Positions 8,188-17,136 of a stretch of 64,000 nt of DNA are shown in pieces (position 1 is the first letter of the stretch; each line of letters starts with the position of its first letter). A program made the position numbers and the translations under genes. This DNA is from Pseudorhodobacter sp. PARRP1 (lineage in GTDB: Bacteria; Pseudomonadota; Alphaproteobacteria; Rhodobacterales; Rhodobacteraceae), in assembly GCA_002256245.1 (NCBI GenBank), contig NKIU01000011.1, positions 1 through 64,000 on the forward strand. Direction: 5' to 3'. The notes beneath the pieces are model-generated. The model saw nothing but the letters and a program-made list of their open reading frames with translations. It did not search any database and was not told the origin of the DNA.

Positions 8188-8682
8188 TCATGGGGCGTTT
8201 GACGTGTTCACTTTCACCGAGCACGGCATAAGGCCGCTGAGCAGCCAGTTGTCCCGCCACGGCTCCAGAGGCGCAAACGGCATATGGCAGGCCGCAGGTT
8301 CTACTTGACGAATTGGAAACAGATCCTGGGCCGGAATGACGCGATTGTAGAGGCCATAGACAGCGTTTTCGACAAGCACTTCGACCTTTGCGGTGATTAA
8401 ATGAGGTCCAGACGGCTGATTTTGAAGGCAATTCAAGATCGCATCGCACGCGCGTTTGAAGGTGATGCGGTCGCCACGCACCGGACCTTCTGGAACCAGC
8501 GCGAAATAGCCAAGAAAAAAGTCCCAACCAAAGCAGCCACAAAAAGGGCGATGGCCTGGATCAGAGTAACTGCAATTTTCCCACGCGCGGCGTTCATGCC
8601 TGCCATCCGTTGATGCGTTATCACTTGTTGCAACTCGCAGCGTGGGGGCCAGCGCGCACCGTGCGTGACTCCCCGTTTGAAA
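8188..8682 (-). other. Decayed coding remnants, identity unknown
   Basis: The minus strand has two short frames: 8597 leftward, starting MNAARGKIAVTLIQAIALF and containing one clear membrane segment, and 8481-8188, containing ITAKVEVLVENAVYGLYN. Neither has a length or motif I recognise, and the second ends at the stop that cuts the SIS fragment. I treat the stretch as eroded coding DNA. No RNA gene is seen. Confidence 0.35.
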
Positions 8683-8714
8683 CCGGCCACCCTGACCGAA
8701 GGCGGGATGGCCGG
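8683..8714. terminator. Stem-loop after the polyamine ABC operon
   Basis: CCGGCCA (8683-8689) pairs with TGGCCGG (8708-8714), extended inward by a few further pairs with one mismatch, around a loop of about 12 bases. It starts 7 bases past the stop of the minus-strand binding-protein gene. There is no clear T-run, so it may be an intrinsic terminator with a weak tail or an RNA-stabilising hairpin. Confidence 0.5.
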
Positions 8715-8721
8715 GCGTCTG

Positions 8722-9750
8722 TCATTTGGTCAGATCGGTCCAAATGCGGGCATAGAGCTCCTGAACTTCCGGCGAGCAAGTCTTTTGGAAATGTGCCGCC
8801 GCTTCAAATTCCGCCGGGATCGTCATTTCCGGCGCGGCCAGCAGGTCGGGGGTCATGAACGCCTCGCTGCCAACAATGCCATTGGGATAACCCGTGTAAG
8901 TCGAGATCATCGCGGCGTTCTCTGGGTCCATGATGAAGTTCAAAAACAGCTTGGCGTTGTCGACATTTGGGGCGTCGGCTAGAATCGCGACGTTATCTTG
9001 CCATTTCAGAAAGCCCTCCTTCGGGAAACCATAGGTAAAGCCCGAATTTTGCTCGCGTATGCGCATCGAAGCGCCACTCCAGAAAACTGACGCCTGAAGG
9101 TCTTCGTTGATGAATTTCTCAAAGCTGGCATAGTCGATCGACGCCCAATAGGGCTTGGCCGCGACCAGTTTGTCACGGGCAGCTTTCAGCACGGTCTTGT
9201 CAGTGGTGCAGGCCTCGCCGCCAACCGAATAGATCGCCATGTCGATGACGTCGTTCATCGCGGGAATTATGTTGATCTTGCCCTTCAGCTCTTCTGGCGG
9301 GTTCAGGAAAATGTCGGAGGTGTTGATGTCACCGGCATAGATATCCTTGTTCACCATCACGCCGGTGGTGCCCCAGACATAAGGCACGGTGTAGTGACGG
9401 CCCGCATCCCAAGACACATCAACCCAAGTCGGGTTCACATTCTTGAAGTTTTCCATCTGGTTGGGCTCTGATTGCATCAGCAGGCCCTTTTCGATGTAGG
9501 TCGGCACCACCGAGGCCGAGGGCACCACGATGTCAAACCCGCTGCCGCCAGCCTCGATCTTGGCCAAGGCGGTTTCGTTACTGTCGTATTCGGTGAGCGT
9601 GACTTTGACGTCATAGGCTTTCTCGAACTTCGTAATCAGGTCGGGCGGGGTATAGAGGCCGAAGTTGTAGATGTTCAGCGTGCCTTCGGCCAATGCGGGC
9701 AGGGCCGAGGCGGCGACAAGTGCTGTGGTCAAGGCAAGCGAGGTTTTCAT
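8722..9750 (-). CDS. Spermidine/putrescine-type ABC transporter, periplasmic binding protein
   Basis: A 342-residue PotD/PotF-like protein. The first 21 residues (MKTSLALTTALVAASALPALA) are a Sec signal peptide. The mature protein starts EGTLNIYNFGLYTPPDLI and contains the family pattern YDSNETALAKIEAG and GGSGFDIVVPSA. It captures a cationic or amino-group-bearing ligand and passes it to the two downstream-numbered permeases. It is the last gene of the minus-strand operon ATPase, permease, permease, binding protein. Polyamine is the default guess for the ligand; related proteins bind other amines, so the true substrate is open. Confidence 0.88.
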   Translation of the reverse strand: MKTSLALTTALVAASALPALAEGTLNIYNFGLYTPPDLITKFEKAYDVKVTLTEYDSNETALAKIEAGGSGFDIVVPSASVVPTYIEKGLLMQSEPNQMENFKNVNPTWVDVSWDAGRHYTVPYVWGTTGVMVNKDIYAGDINTSDIFLNPPEELKGKINIIPAMNDVIDMAIYSVGGEACTTDKTVLKAARDKLVAAKPYWASIDYASFEKFINEDLQASVFWSGASMRIREQNSGFTYGFPKEGFLKWQDNVAILADAPNVDNAKLFLNFIMDPENAAMISTYTGYPNGIVGSEAFMTPDLLAAPEMTIPAEFEAAAHFQKTCSPEVQELYARIWTDLTK

Positions 9751-9769
9751 TCTGGTCTCCTTTGTCGGT

Positions 9770-10573
9770 TCAGATCTTTTTTCTGGTCACAAGCCAAGAT
9801 CCCGCCACGATCAGCACGCTGATCAGCAACAAGAGCGAGGAGATGGCATAAATTTCCGAAGTCAGGTTTCGCTTCAACTCGCCCAGCAGATAGGTGGGCA
9901 GCGTGTCCTGACCGGGTGATTTCAGGAAATCCGAGATCACCACGTCGTCGAGCGAGATGACGAAGGCCAACATGAAGCCTGCCAATATGCCGGGGGCCAG
10001 GATCGGCAGCGTAACCTTGCGAAAGGCATAGAAACGGCTGGCGTAAAGGTCGGCGGCTGCGGTTTCCAGCGTCAGGTCCATCCCCTCCAGTCGGGCGCGG
10101 ATCGGCATATAGGCAAAGGGGATGCAAAAGGCCGAATGAGCGATGATTAGATAGCCAAGGCCGGTATAGCCGGTGATCTGCTTGACCTGCGCCAGAATGA
10201 TCAGCAGCGCGATGGCCAGCACGATTTCCGGCACCATGATCGGTTGGTTCAGGATCAGGTGGATCGCCCCCTCACCCTTGAAACCCCGACTGCGGGTGGT
10301 GGCAAGGGCTGCCATTGTGGCGGTGACGGTGGCGACGGCTGCGGCCATGGTGGCAAGGATTAGCGAGGTGGCAGCGGCGTTCAGGAACGCCTCGTTCTGC
10401 AAGGCGGCGGCATACCAGCGCAAGGATAGGCCTTCCCATTCGCCAATCACCCGGCCCGTGTTGAACGAATTGGCGACCAGAATGATCATCGGGACATACA
10501 GGATCACGAAACAGGTGATTGCCAGCGTGGCCGCCCCTGGCAGGCGGCGGATGTCAAAAGCGCGGTCAACCAC
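9770..10573 (-). CDS. Polyamine-type ABC transporter permease (PotC-like)
   Basis: A 267-residue inner-membrane protein with about six hydrophobic segments, the first at ATLAITCFVILYVPMIILVA. The cytoplasmic EAA loop reads LETAAADLYASRFYAFRKV followed by LPILAPGILAGF, the contact site for the ATPase. It overlaps the preceding permease gene by 8 bases and is followed 19 bases later by the binding protein gene. Its job is to form half of the translocation channel. Confidence 0.88.
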   Translation of the reverse strand: MVDRAFDIRRLPGAATLAITCFVILYVPMIILVANSFNTGRVIGEWEGLSLRWYAAALQNEAFLNAAATSLILATMAAAVATVTATMAALATTRSRGFKGEGAIHLILNQPIMVPEIVLAIALLIILAQVKQITGYTGLGYLIIAHSAFCIPFAYMPIRARLEGMDLTLETAAADLYASRFYAFRKVTLPILAPGILAGFMLAFVISLDDVVISDFLKSPGQDTLPTYLLGELKRNLTSEIYAISSLLLLISVLIVAGSWLVTRKKI

Positions 10574-11471
10574 GGCGCGGCCCCCCAGCAGTCAGGCGGG
10601 TGTACCAGATCAGCGCCACCAGCACCAAAGCCGTCAGCGTCAGCGCCAGCGCGGCACCCAAAGGCCAGTTGCGGCCTTGTCCGAACTGCATCTCGATCAG
10701 GTTTCCCAGCATCATCGACTTGCCGCCGCCCATGATGCGCGGCGTGACATAGGCCCCCAGCGCGGGCACGAACACCAGAATGGACCCCGCGATGATGCCC
10801 GGCCGCACCATTGGCAAGATCACTTTGCGCAGGCAGTAAAAGCGCGAGGCGTAAAGGTCATAGCCCGCCTCGGCCAGCCGGAAGTCGAACTTCTCGATGG
10901 CGGAATAAACCGGCAGCACCATCAGCGGCAGAAAGACGTAAGCCATTCCCATCAGAACGGCAAAGTTGGTGAACATAATCTGTATCGGCGCATCAATCAC
11001 GCCAAGGCCCAGTAGGATGCGGTTGAACACCCCATCCGCACGGATCATTTCTTGCACGGCAATGGTGCGAACCAGAAGGTTGGTCCAGAACGGGATGGTG
11101 ATCAGGAACAACCAGAACGCCCGCTGCCCCGCAGGCCGAGTGGCGATGAACCATGCCGTCGGCACCCCAAGGATCAGTGTGATCAGCGTCGTCGCCAGCG
11201 ACAGCGCCACCGACCGGCCCAGAATCGTCATATGCGCGGACGACAGACTGACGGTGTCGTCAAAGATGTCCCGCTCAAACAGCACCGAGAACCAGCCGTC
11301 GAAAGACAGCATCCATTTGACGCCACCAAAGTCACCCGGCGTCAGGAACGAATAGGCGATCACCACCACCAAGGGCAGAATGGAAAACAGGGTGATGATG
11401 ATGACAGCGGGCAGCGCCAGCCCCCAGCGGCGGCGGGTGTCGCTCCGCATGGCGTGATCTTTAGCCAGCAT
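10566..11471 (-). CDS. Polyamine-type ABC transporter permease (PotB-like)
   Basis: A 301-residue inner-membrane protein with about six membrane segments, the first at LALPAVIIITLFSILPLVVV. The EAA loop is present (LAEAGYDLYASRFYCLRKV then LPMVRPGIIAGS). I chose ATG 11471, two bases from the end of the ATPase gene; the frame is open further upstream but inside the ATPase gene. A second in-frame ATG at 11450 is also possible. Pairs with the PotC-like permease. Confidence 0.88.
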   Translation of the reverse strand: MLAKDHAMRSDTRRRWGLALPAVIIITLFSILPLVVVIAYSFLTPGDFGGVKWMLSFDGWFSVLFERDIFDDTVSLSSAHMTILGRSVALSLATTLITLILGVPTAWFIATRPAGQRAFWLFLITIPFWTNLLVRTIAVQEMIRADGVFNRILLGLGVIDAPIQIMFTNFAVLMGMAYVFLPLMVLPVYSAIEKFDFRLAEAGYDLYASRFYCLRKVILPMVRPGIIAGSILVFVPALGAYVTPRIMGGGKSMMLGNLIEMQFGQGRNWPLGAALALTLTALVLVALIWYTRLTAGGPRRG

Positions 11472-11472
11472 T

Positions 11473-12534
11473 TTACGCCACCTCTTGCGGCAACAGCCGC
11501 AGCGCATCGGCTGGCAGGGACACCGGGATCGTCTCGCCGTCGCGGCAGGACGCACCCCCTCGCAGGGCGTTTTGAACCCGCGCGACCAATGTGGCGCCAT
11601 CCGCAAGGCGCAGATGCACATGGGTGTCTGTGCCGAAATAGGTCAGCCGTTCCACCTTGGCGGTCAGCGCCAGCGACTCTTGCTGTGTGGCCCCCATCAC
11701 CACATGCTCCGGCCGTATCATCAGTGTCACAGGCCCATCGCGATGCGGCAGGGGCAACGGCGCGTCGGCCTGTGGCAGAAACAGTTGCCCTCCTTCGCAA
11801 CGGGCGGAAAGGAAATTCGTCTCGCCAATGAACCCGGCAACAAAGCGGTTCGCGGGTTGGTCATACAGGTCGCGCGGAGAGGCAATCTGTTGGATACGCC
11901 CACCGTTCATCACCGCAATGCGGTCGGACATGGTGAGGGCTTCTTCCTGATCATGGGTGACAAATATGAAGGTCAGGCCGGTTTCCTGCTGCAACCGCTT
12001 CAGCTCAACCTGCATTTCCTTGCGCAGCTTCATGTCCAGCGCCGACAGCGGTTCGTCCAATAGCAAGATGCGCGGCTTTGGGGCCAAGGCCCGCGCCAGC
12101 GCCACGCGTTGCTGCTGCCCGCCCGACAACTCGCCGCTTTTGCGGTGCGCTAGATGCCCAAGTTGCACAAGGTTCAGCATACGGCCGACGGTTTCCGCGA
12201 TCTCGGACTTGGGGCGGCCCTGCGCACCCAAGGCAAAGCTCACGTTTTCCGCCACGGTCATATGCGGAAACAGGGCGTAATTCTGAAAGACCGTATTCAC
12301 CGGGCGCTTGTTGGGCGGCATCTGGGCGATGTCCTGACCATCCAGCACTAAGGCGCCGCCGCTGGGGGGCTCGAACCCCGCGATCAGTCGCAACAGCGTG
12401 GTCTTGCCGCAGCCAGACGGCCCCAGCAGTGTGAAAAACTCTCCCTCGGCGATGGAAAAGTTGACTTCATGCAGCGCGGTTACTGCGCTGTCACCCTTGC
12501 CAAAGCTTTTGGTCAGGTCACGGATATCAAGCAT
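11473..12534 (-). CDS. Polyamine-type ABC transporter ATPase (PotA-like)
   Basis: A 353-residue cytoplasmic ATPase, the first gene of the importer operon. It shows Walker [12 protein letters not shown] (about 39-49), signature [15 protein letters not shown], Walker [13 protein letters not shown] and switch VTHDQEEAL. The last 110 residues are the TOBE regulatory domain typical of PotA/MalK-type ATPases ([10 protein letters not shown]). It is transcribed away from the TetR gene; the 88-base spacer contains a 7-base-arm palindrome overlapping promoter-like TTGAC boxes on both strands. Confidence 0.9.
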   Translation of the reverse strand: MLDIRDLTKSFGKGDSAVTALHEVNFSIAEGEFFTLLGPSGCGKTTLLRLIAGFEPPSGGALVLDGQDIAQMPPNKRPVNTVFQNYALFPHMTVAENVSFALGAQGRPKSEIAETVGRMLNLVQLGHLAHRKSGELSGGQQQRVALARALAPKPRILLLDEPLSALDMKLRKEMQVELKRLQQETGLTFIFVTHDQEEALTMSDRIAVMNGGRIQQIASPRDLYDQPANRFVAGFIGETNFLSARCEGGQLFLPQADAPLPLPHRDGPVTLMIRPEHVVMGATQQESLALTAKVERLTYFGTDTHVHLRLADGATLVARVQNALRGGASCRDGETIPVSLPADALRLLPQEVA

Positions 12535-12562
12535 CGAAAGTCTCCCGGATCGAGATCATGAG

Positions 12563-12588
12563 TATTGACAATAATTTTTTAGTCAATA
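12563..12588. promoter_or_regulatory. Divergent promoter/operator between importer and TetR gene
   Basis: TATTGAC (12563-12569) and GTCAATA (12582-12588) are perfect 7-base inverted arms around 12 AT-rich bases. Each arm contains a -35-like TTGAC box, one reading right (TTGACA, 12565-12570) and one reading left (TTGACT, 12586-12581). A repressor bound here would block both promoters. The TetR protein encoded alongside is the obvious candidate. Confidence 0.6.
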
Positions 12589-12622
12589 AAAATTTATAGA
12601 GAGACAAATTATTGGCGGCCCG

Positions 12623-13315
12623 ATGACAGCCCTTACAGCAAGCGTTTCCTTCCCGGACCAACCCGGCCTTCGCGACCGCCAGAAAGCCCGGCGGCGGGAC
12701 GAGATCATTGCCGCCGCAAAGGACCTGTTCACCAAAAGCGGGATCGATGCCACCACGATGGCCGACATCGCCGCGGCAGCCGAGGTTTCGGCGCCGACGG
12801 TGTTCAACTACTTCGGATCAAAAGACGGCATCCTGATTGCGATGATCACCGAAGGCACCCTTGCGGCGCGCGAGGGCGACCGCGCCCTGCATTGGCGTGA
12901 TGGCACCGATCTGACCGGCCTAATCGCCCTTTTGTTCAGGCGGGTGTCCACCCGCACGCTGGAAATCGCGGGCAAACGCGTCTGGCGCTATGCTGAGGCC
13001 GCTGCGATCCGCCACCCCGAAACCGATCTTGCCCGAGAATACAACGCGGTATCTAACGCGCTTGTGCTGGTCATCACTGAGTTCTTTGCCGATCTTGACC
13101 TGACCCTGCGCGCCGGGCGCGATTGCGCGCCAGAATATCTTGCTGGGCTGTTTCACGACCTGTGGATGCCTTGTTTCATCCAGTTGATCACGCACGAGGG
13201 TCAGACCCTGGCCCAGCACAGCGCCATCCTGCACGACCGCATCGCGCCGCTGGTTGATCTGTTGTTCACGGATGACTGCATCACCAATCCACGCCGTAGG
13301 GACACTCGAGCATGA
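12623..13315 (+). CDS. TetR-family transcriptional regulator
   Basis: A 230-residue protein. The N-terminal helix-turn-helix spans about residues 24-70, with TTMADIAAAAEVSAPTVFNY and FGSKDGIL forming the characteristic recognition helix and following helix. The C-terminal ligand domain is too variable to predict an inducer. Its stop overlaps the start of the amidohydrolase gene (ATGA), so it is co-transcribed with the enzymes and faces the importer across a palindrome, suggesting it represses both arms until a substrate or metabolite binds. Confidence 0.88.
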   Translation: MTALTASVSFPDQPGLRDRQKARRRDEIIAAAKDLFTKSGIDATTMADIAAAAEVSAPTVFNYFGSKDGILIAMITEGTLAAREGDRALHWRDGTDLTGLIALLFRRVSTRTLEIAGKRVWRYAEAAAIRHPETDLAREYNAVSNALVLVITEFFADLDLTLRAGRDCAPEYLAGLFHDLWMPCFIQLITHEGQTLAQHSAILHDRIAPLVDLLFTDDCITNPRRRDTRA

Positions 13316-14961
13316 CCGCTGACCTTATCATCCTGAATGCCCGCGTCCTGACCATGGACGACAGCGCCCCCCGCGCCGAGGCCGTCGCCCTGCAGGGCAA
13401 CCGCATTCTGGCCGTCGGCGACACTGCCACGGCGCGCGCGCTTGGGGGCCGCGGAACGCGTATCATCGACGCCCAAGGCGGCACTCTGCTGCCCGGCTTT
13501 GTGGAATCGCACCTGCATCTGTTTTCTGGGGCATACGGTCAGACCTTGCTTCAACTGGCCGATATCCGGGGCTTTGACGCCCTGCAGACCGCAGTCCGCG
13601 CCTTTGCCTCAGCGCAACCCGACGCGGGCCTGCTGTTCGCCCAAGGGGCAGATTACGAAATCCTTGGCCCTGGCGTCCGGTTGGACCGTCACACGCTGGA
13701 CGCGATGTGTCCTGACCGCCCCTTGGCCGTCATGGCCTATGATTTCCACACCCTGTTCGCCAACACTGCCGCCTTGCGCGCCGCAGGTCTGTTGCAGGGC
13801 CGTGATTTGCCTGTAGGCAGCGAGGTGGTCATGGCTCCAGACGGTCTTGCCGCGGGAGAGTTGCGCGAAAAATTCGCCCTCTTGCCGGTGCTTGACCTGC
13901 GCACCACAGGCGGGCGCGAGATGCTGGGCATGTCGGGGATCGAACCGCCCGTGCCGCCGACCCCAGCCGAATGGCGCGAGGATGTTGAGATCCTGAAATC
14001 CGGCCTGCGCTTTTGCGCAAGCAAGGGCATCACCGCGATGCACAATATGGACGGCAACCGTTATCTGCTCGATCTGTTGCGCATGGTCGAGGACGAAGGT
14101 GATCTGATCGCCCGCGTGTCTGTTCCGTTCCACTACACCCGCGAAATGCCCTTGTCCGAGCTTGATCGTGCCAGCGCGATGGCCGCTGATTTCACCGGTG
14201 AAAAGCTGACCAGCAACCGCGTCAAGATTTTCGTCGATGGCGTGATCGAAAGCGGCACGGCTGCGATGCTCGCTGATTATAGCGACAAGCCCGGTCTGCG
14301 CGGTGAACCGATCTTTGACGCGGCCACATTTGCCGAAGCCGCAGTCGAGATTGACAGGCGCGGCCTGCAGATCACCGTCCACGCGATTGGCGATGCGGCG
14401 GTGCGGACCACGCTGGACGGCTATGCCGCCGCCCGCCACGCGAATGGCCCCCGCGACAGCCGCCACCGCATCGAGCATATCGAAATGATCGACCCTGCCG
14501 ACATCCCCCGCTTTGCCGAGCTGGGTGTGATCGCCTCGTTCCAGCCTCTGCACGCGCCAATAGGCGAAAACCCCACCACCCGCAGCATTGGCCCTGATCG
14601 TGCGCCCCATGCCTATGGGTGGCGCGTGCTGCACAAGGCGGGAGCCGTGGTGGCGTTTTCGTCGGATTGGCCGATTGTGCCAGTTGACCCGCTTTTGGGA
14701 ATCCAGACGGCAATGACCCGCCAGCCGCACTTGCCGGGCCTGCCCGATCATCGGCTGGACCTGATGGATGTGCTAAAGGCGTTTACCTGCAATGGTGCCT
14801 ATGCCGGGTTTATGGAGCATCAAACTGGCACCATTCGTCCGGGCATGCTGGCCGATCTTGTGCTGCTTTCCGCCGATCTGGAGGCGACACCACATGACCA
14901 GATCGCCAGCCTTGGTATCGCCATGACCATCTGCGACGGGCAGATCACCCATGAAGTCTGA
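13312..14961 (+). CDS. YtcJ-like amidohydrolase
   Basis: A 549-residue metal-dependent hydrolase of the amidohydrolase-3/YtcJ group. It has the N-terminal beta sandwich with LIILNARVLTMDD, the HxH metal ligands in GFVESHLHLFSG (about residues 62-73), a histidine in QITVHAIGDAAV, another in SRHRIEHIEM, and the metal-binding aspartate in FSSDWPIVPVDP. These enzymes hydrolyse amide, formamide or imine C-N bonds. It is coupled to the TetR gene upstream and overlaps the DUF3237 gene by 11 bases. Together with an amine importer, cleavage of an N-acyl or cyclic amide substrate is plausible. Confidence 0.85.
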   Translation: MTADLIILNARVLTMDDSAPRAEAVALQGNRILAVGDTATARALGGRGTRIIDAQGGTLLPGFVESHLHLFSGAYGQTLLQLADIRGFDALQTAVRAFASAQPDAGLLFAQGADYEILGPGVRLDRHTLDAMCPDRPLAVMAYDFHTLFANTAALRAAGLLQGRDLPVGSEVVMAPDGLAAGELREKFALLPVLDLRTTGGREMLGMSGIEPPVPPTPAEWREDVEILKSGLRFCASKGITAMHNMDGNRYLLDLLRMVEDEGDLIARVSVPFHYTREMPLSELDRASAMAADFTGEKLTSNRVKIFVDGVIESGTAAMLADYSDKPGLRGEPIFDAATFAEAAVEIDRRGLQITVHAIGDAAVRTTLDGYAAARHANGPRDSRHRIEHIEMIDPADIPRFAELGVIASFQPLHAPIGENPTTRSIGPDRAPHAYGWRVLHKAGAVVAFSSDWPIVPVDPLLGIQTAMTRQPHLPGLPDHRLDLMDVLKAFTCNGAYAGFMEHQTGTIRPGMLADLVLLSADLEATPHDQIASLGIAMTICDGQITHEV

Positions 14962-15430
14962 AACGCTGTCCATCACTGACCTTGGCTCGGTTCGTCCGTT
15001 GGACCAGCCCATCATGCGCCGTGCCGTGGTCATCCGCGCCGACATCGGCCCGGCAGTGGAATTTGCGACCACCACCGGCACCACTCGCGCAATTTTTCCC
15101 ATCACCGGGGGCGAGGCACGCGGAGTCGGTTGGCAAGCCCGCATCCTGCCGGGAGGCGCCGACTTTGCCCTTGCCCTGCCTGACGGGTGCTATGCGATCG
15201 AGGCGCGCTATTGTCTCGAAATGACCGATGGCACCCCCGTGATGATCACCAACGCGGGCAAGATGGTGCCGCAACCTGACGGCAGCTTTCTTGGCCGCAC
15301 CCGCGCCAGCCTTGAGGTGCCACCCGGCCCTCATGCGGCCTTGGGTCATGCCGTTTATTTCGGCACCGTCATCGCTTTGCCGGGTGACGAAGACCACGTT
15401 TATATCGAACTTTGGGAGGCGCCCGTCTGA
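14951..15430 (+). CDS. DUF3237 protein (first of two)
   Basis: A 159-residue protein of the DUF3237 family, a small beta-barrel fold of unknown chemistry common in alphaproteobacterial catabolic operons. Family pattern seen: IFPITGGEARG, then ARILPGGADF, DGCYAIEARYCLEM and later VYFGTVIAL. It overlaps the amidohydrolase gene and is followed 15 bases later by the FAD monooxygenase. A second member closes the operon, so the pair may form a heteromer or act on successive products. No signal peptide. Function unknown. Confidence 0.8.
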   Translation: MKSETLSITDLGSVRPLDQPIMRRAVVIRADIGPAVEFATTTGTTRAIFPITGGEARGVGWQARILPGGADFALALPDGCYAIEARYCLEMTDGTPVMITNAGKMVPQPDGSFLGRTRASLEVPPGPHAALGHAVYFGTVIALPGDEDHVYIELWEAPV

Positions 15431-15445
15431 CCGGGCCGAAAACGC

Positions 15446-16699
15446 ATGATCCTTATCGCGGGGGCCGGTATCGCTGGCCTGACCATGGGACTAACGCTGC
15501 ACGCGCTGAGTCTGCCTTTTCGCATATTTGAACGGGTTGCCGCCCCCAAGCCGCTTGGGGTTGGGATAAACCTGCAACCCAACGCCGTGCGCGAGTTGTT
15601 CGATCTGGGGCTTGAAGCAGCGCTTGACCGCATCGGCCTGCGCACCCGCCAGTACGGCTTTTACACCAAGACCGGCCTGCCGATCTGGGTAGAGCCGCGC
15701 GGGTTGGCGGCAGGTTACAACTGGCCGCAGATGTCGGTGCACCGTGGGCAGTTGCAGATGATGCTGTTGCAGACCCTGTGCGACCGGGCCGGTGATGTGG
15801 TGGAATGCGGAGCCGCTGCCACAGGCTTTGAGACAACCGACGACGGCGCTACCCTGATCCTGACCGATGGTCGCCGCGTGCACGGCAGCCTGGCCATTGC
15901 CGCCGATGGCATCCATTCTGCCATTCGCAAACAGATGGTGCCCAATGAGGGTGAGCCGATCTGGAACGGCGCTGTCATGTGGCGCGGAACATCACCTGGG
16001 CGGCATTTCCTTGGCGGCAATGCGATGTTTCTGGCGGGTCACGACAGCCAGCGTTTCGTGGCCTATCCGCTCACGCCCGAAGACCCTGCCAGCGGGCTTG
16101 CCACAATCAACTGGATTGCCGAATTGCGGGTGGACCCCACGCGCGAAATGTCCAAGGGCGACTGGAACCGCCCGTCCGACAAGGCTGATTTTCTGCCCGC
16201 ATTCGAGGCTTGGGACTTCGGCTGGGTCGATTGCCCCAGTCTGATCCGCGCCTCGGGTCTGGTCTATGAATACCCTATGGTGGATCGCGAACCTTTGGCC
16301 ACATGGACGACCGGCTGTGTGACGTTGATGGGGGACGCCGCCCACGCCACCTATCCCGTGGGGTCAAACGGGGCGACCCAAGCCATCATAGATGCCCGCA
16401 AACTGGGTGCCGCCTTGCGCGACCACGGCGCAACCCGCGCCGCCCTTTTGACTTATGAGGCCGAGATGCGCCCCCGCGCCGAAGGCATCCTGCGTGCCAA
16501 TCGCGGCAAGGGGCCGGACGCCGTGATGCAGATGGTCGAAGACCTGTGCGGCGGGGTGTTCGACGATCTGGAACCGATCCTGCCGCGCGAAAGGCTGGCC
16601 GCTCATGCCGAACACTACAAACGCCTGTCGGGGTTCTCCATCGACGTTCTTAATGCGCAACCCCCAATCCTTGGGCGGATCGAAAGCCAAGGCGCATGA
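15446..16699 (+). CDS. FAD-dependent aromatic-ring-type monooxygenase
   Basis: A 417-residue flavoprotein hydroxylase of the class A group (salicylate- or 6-hydroxynicotinate-monooxygenase-like). The FAD-binding GxGxxG motif is at the N-terminus (LIAGAGIAGLTMGLTL), the central DG motif is IAADGIHSAIR, and the second FAD motif is LMGDAAHATYPVGSNG. These enzymes use NAD(P)H and O2 to hydroxylate an activated ring or a related substrate. It lies between two DUF3237 genes and overlaps the second by 4 bases (ATGA). The substrate cannot be told from sequence. Confidence 0.88.
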   Translation: MILIAGAGIAGLTMGLTLHALSLPFRIFERVAAPKPLGVGINLQPNAVRELFDLGLEAALDRIGLRTRQYGFYTKTGLPIWVEPRGLAAGYNWPQMSVHRGQLQMMLLQTLCDRAGDVVECGAAATGFETTDDGATLILTDGRRVHGSLAIAADGIHSAIRKQMVPNEGEPIWNGAVMWRGTSPGRHFLGGNAMFLAGHDSQRFVAYPLTPEDPASGLATINWIAELRVDPTREMSKGDWNRPSDKADFLPAFEAWDFGWVDCPSLIRASGLVYEYPMVDREPLATWTTGCVTLMGDAAHATYPVGSNGATQAIIDARKLGAALRDHGATRAALLTYEAEMRPRAEGILRANRGKGPDAVMQMVEDLCGGVFDDLEPILPRERLAAHAEHYKRLSGFSIDVLNAQPPILGRIESQGA

Positions 16700-17136
16700 C
16701 CCTGTTCACCGAATTCCGCGTTTTGGTTGGCCCGCCCCTCGCTCTTGGTAACGATGGCTTTGGCGAGACCCGCATCGTGCCCATTCTGGGCGGCTCGGTC
16801 GAAGGGCCGGGTCTTGCGGGCACGATCTTGCCCGGCGGTGCCGATGAGCAACGCATCCGCGCCGATGGGTTAACCCGCATCCATGCCCGCTATGTTATCC
16901 GTGCAGAGGATGGCGCGCTGATCCGGGTGGACAGCCAGGGCCTGCGCCACGCCCCGCCCGTGGTAACTGCGGCGATGATGCGCGGTGAAAGTGTCGATCC
17001 GGCGAAGGTCTATTTCCGCACCGTCATCCGGTTGGAAACCGCCGCAAAGTCGTATGATGATCTTAACCGCTCGCTCTTTCTGTCAACCGGCGAACGCCAG
17101 CCCGATGCGGTGGTCCTGCGCCTGACACGGTTGTAA
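16696..17136 (+). CDS. DUF3237 protein (second of two)
   Basis: A 146-residue DUF3237 member, closer to the family consensus than the first: ILGGSVEGPGLAGTILPGG near residues 31-50, DGLTRIHARYVIRAEDG, and VYFRTVIRLETA. It overlaps the monooxygenase gene by 4 bases and is the last gene of the TetR-led operon. The two paralogues are clearly diverged, so this is an old duplication or separate recruitment rather than a recent tandem copy. Function unknown. Confidence 0.82.
   Translation: MTLFTEFRVLVGPPLALGNDGFGETRIVPILGGSVEGPGLAGTILPGGADEQRIRADGLTRIHARYVIRAEDGALIRVDSQGLRHAPPVVTAAMMRGESVDPAKVYFRTVIRLETAAKSYDDLNRSLFLSTGERQPDAVVLRLTRL

Noticed and set aside
11472..11621. Longer N-terminus for the PotB-like permease
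   Set aside because: The extra 50 residues lie in the wrong frame of the ATPase gene and are Cys/Arg-rich, unlike any permease.
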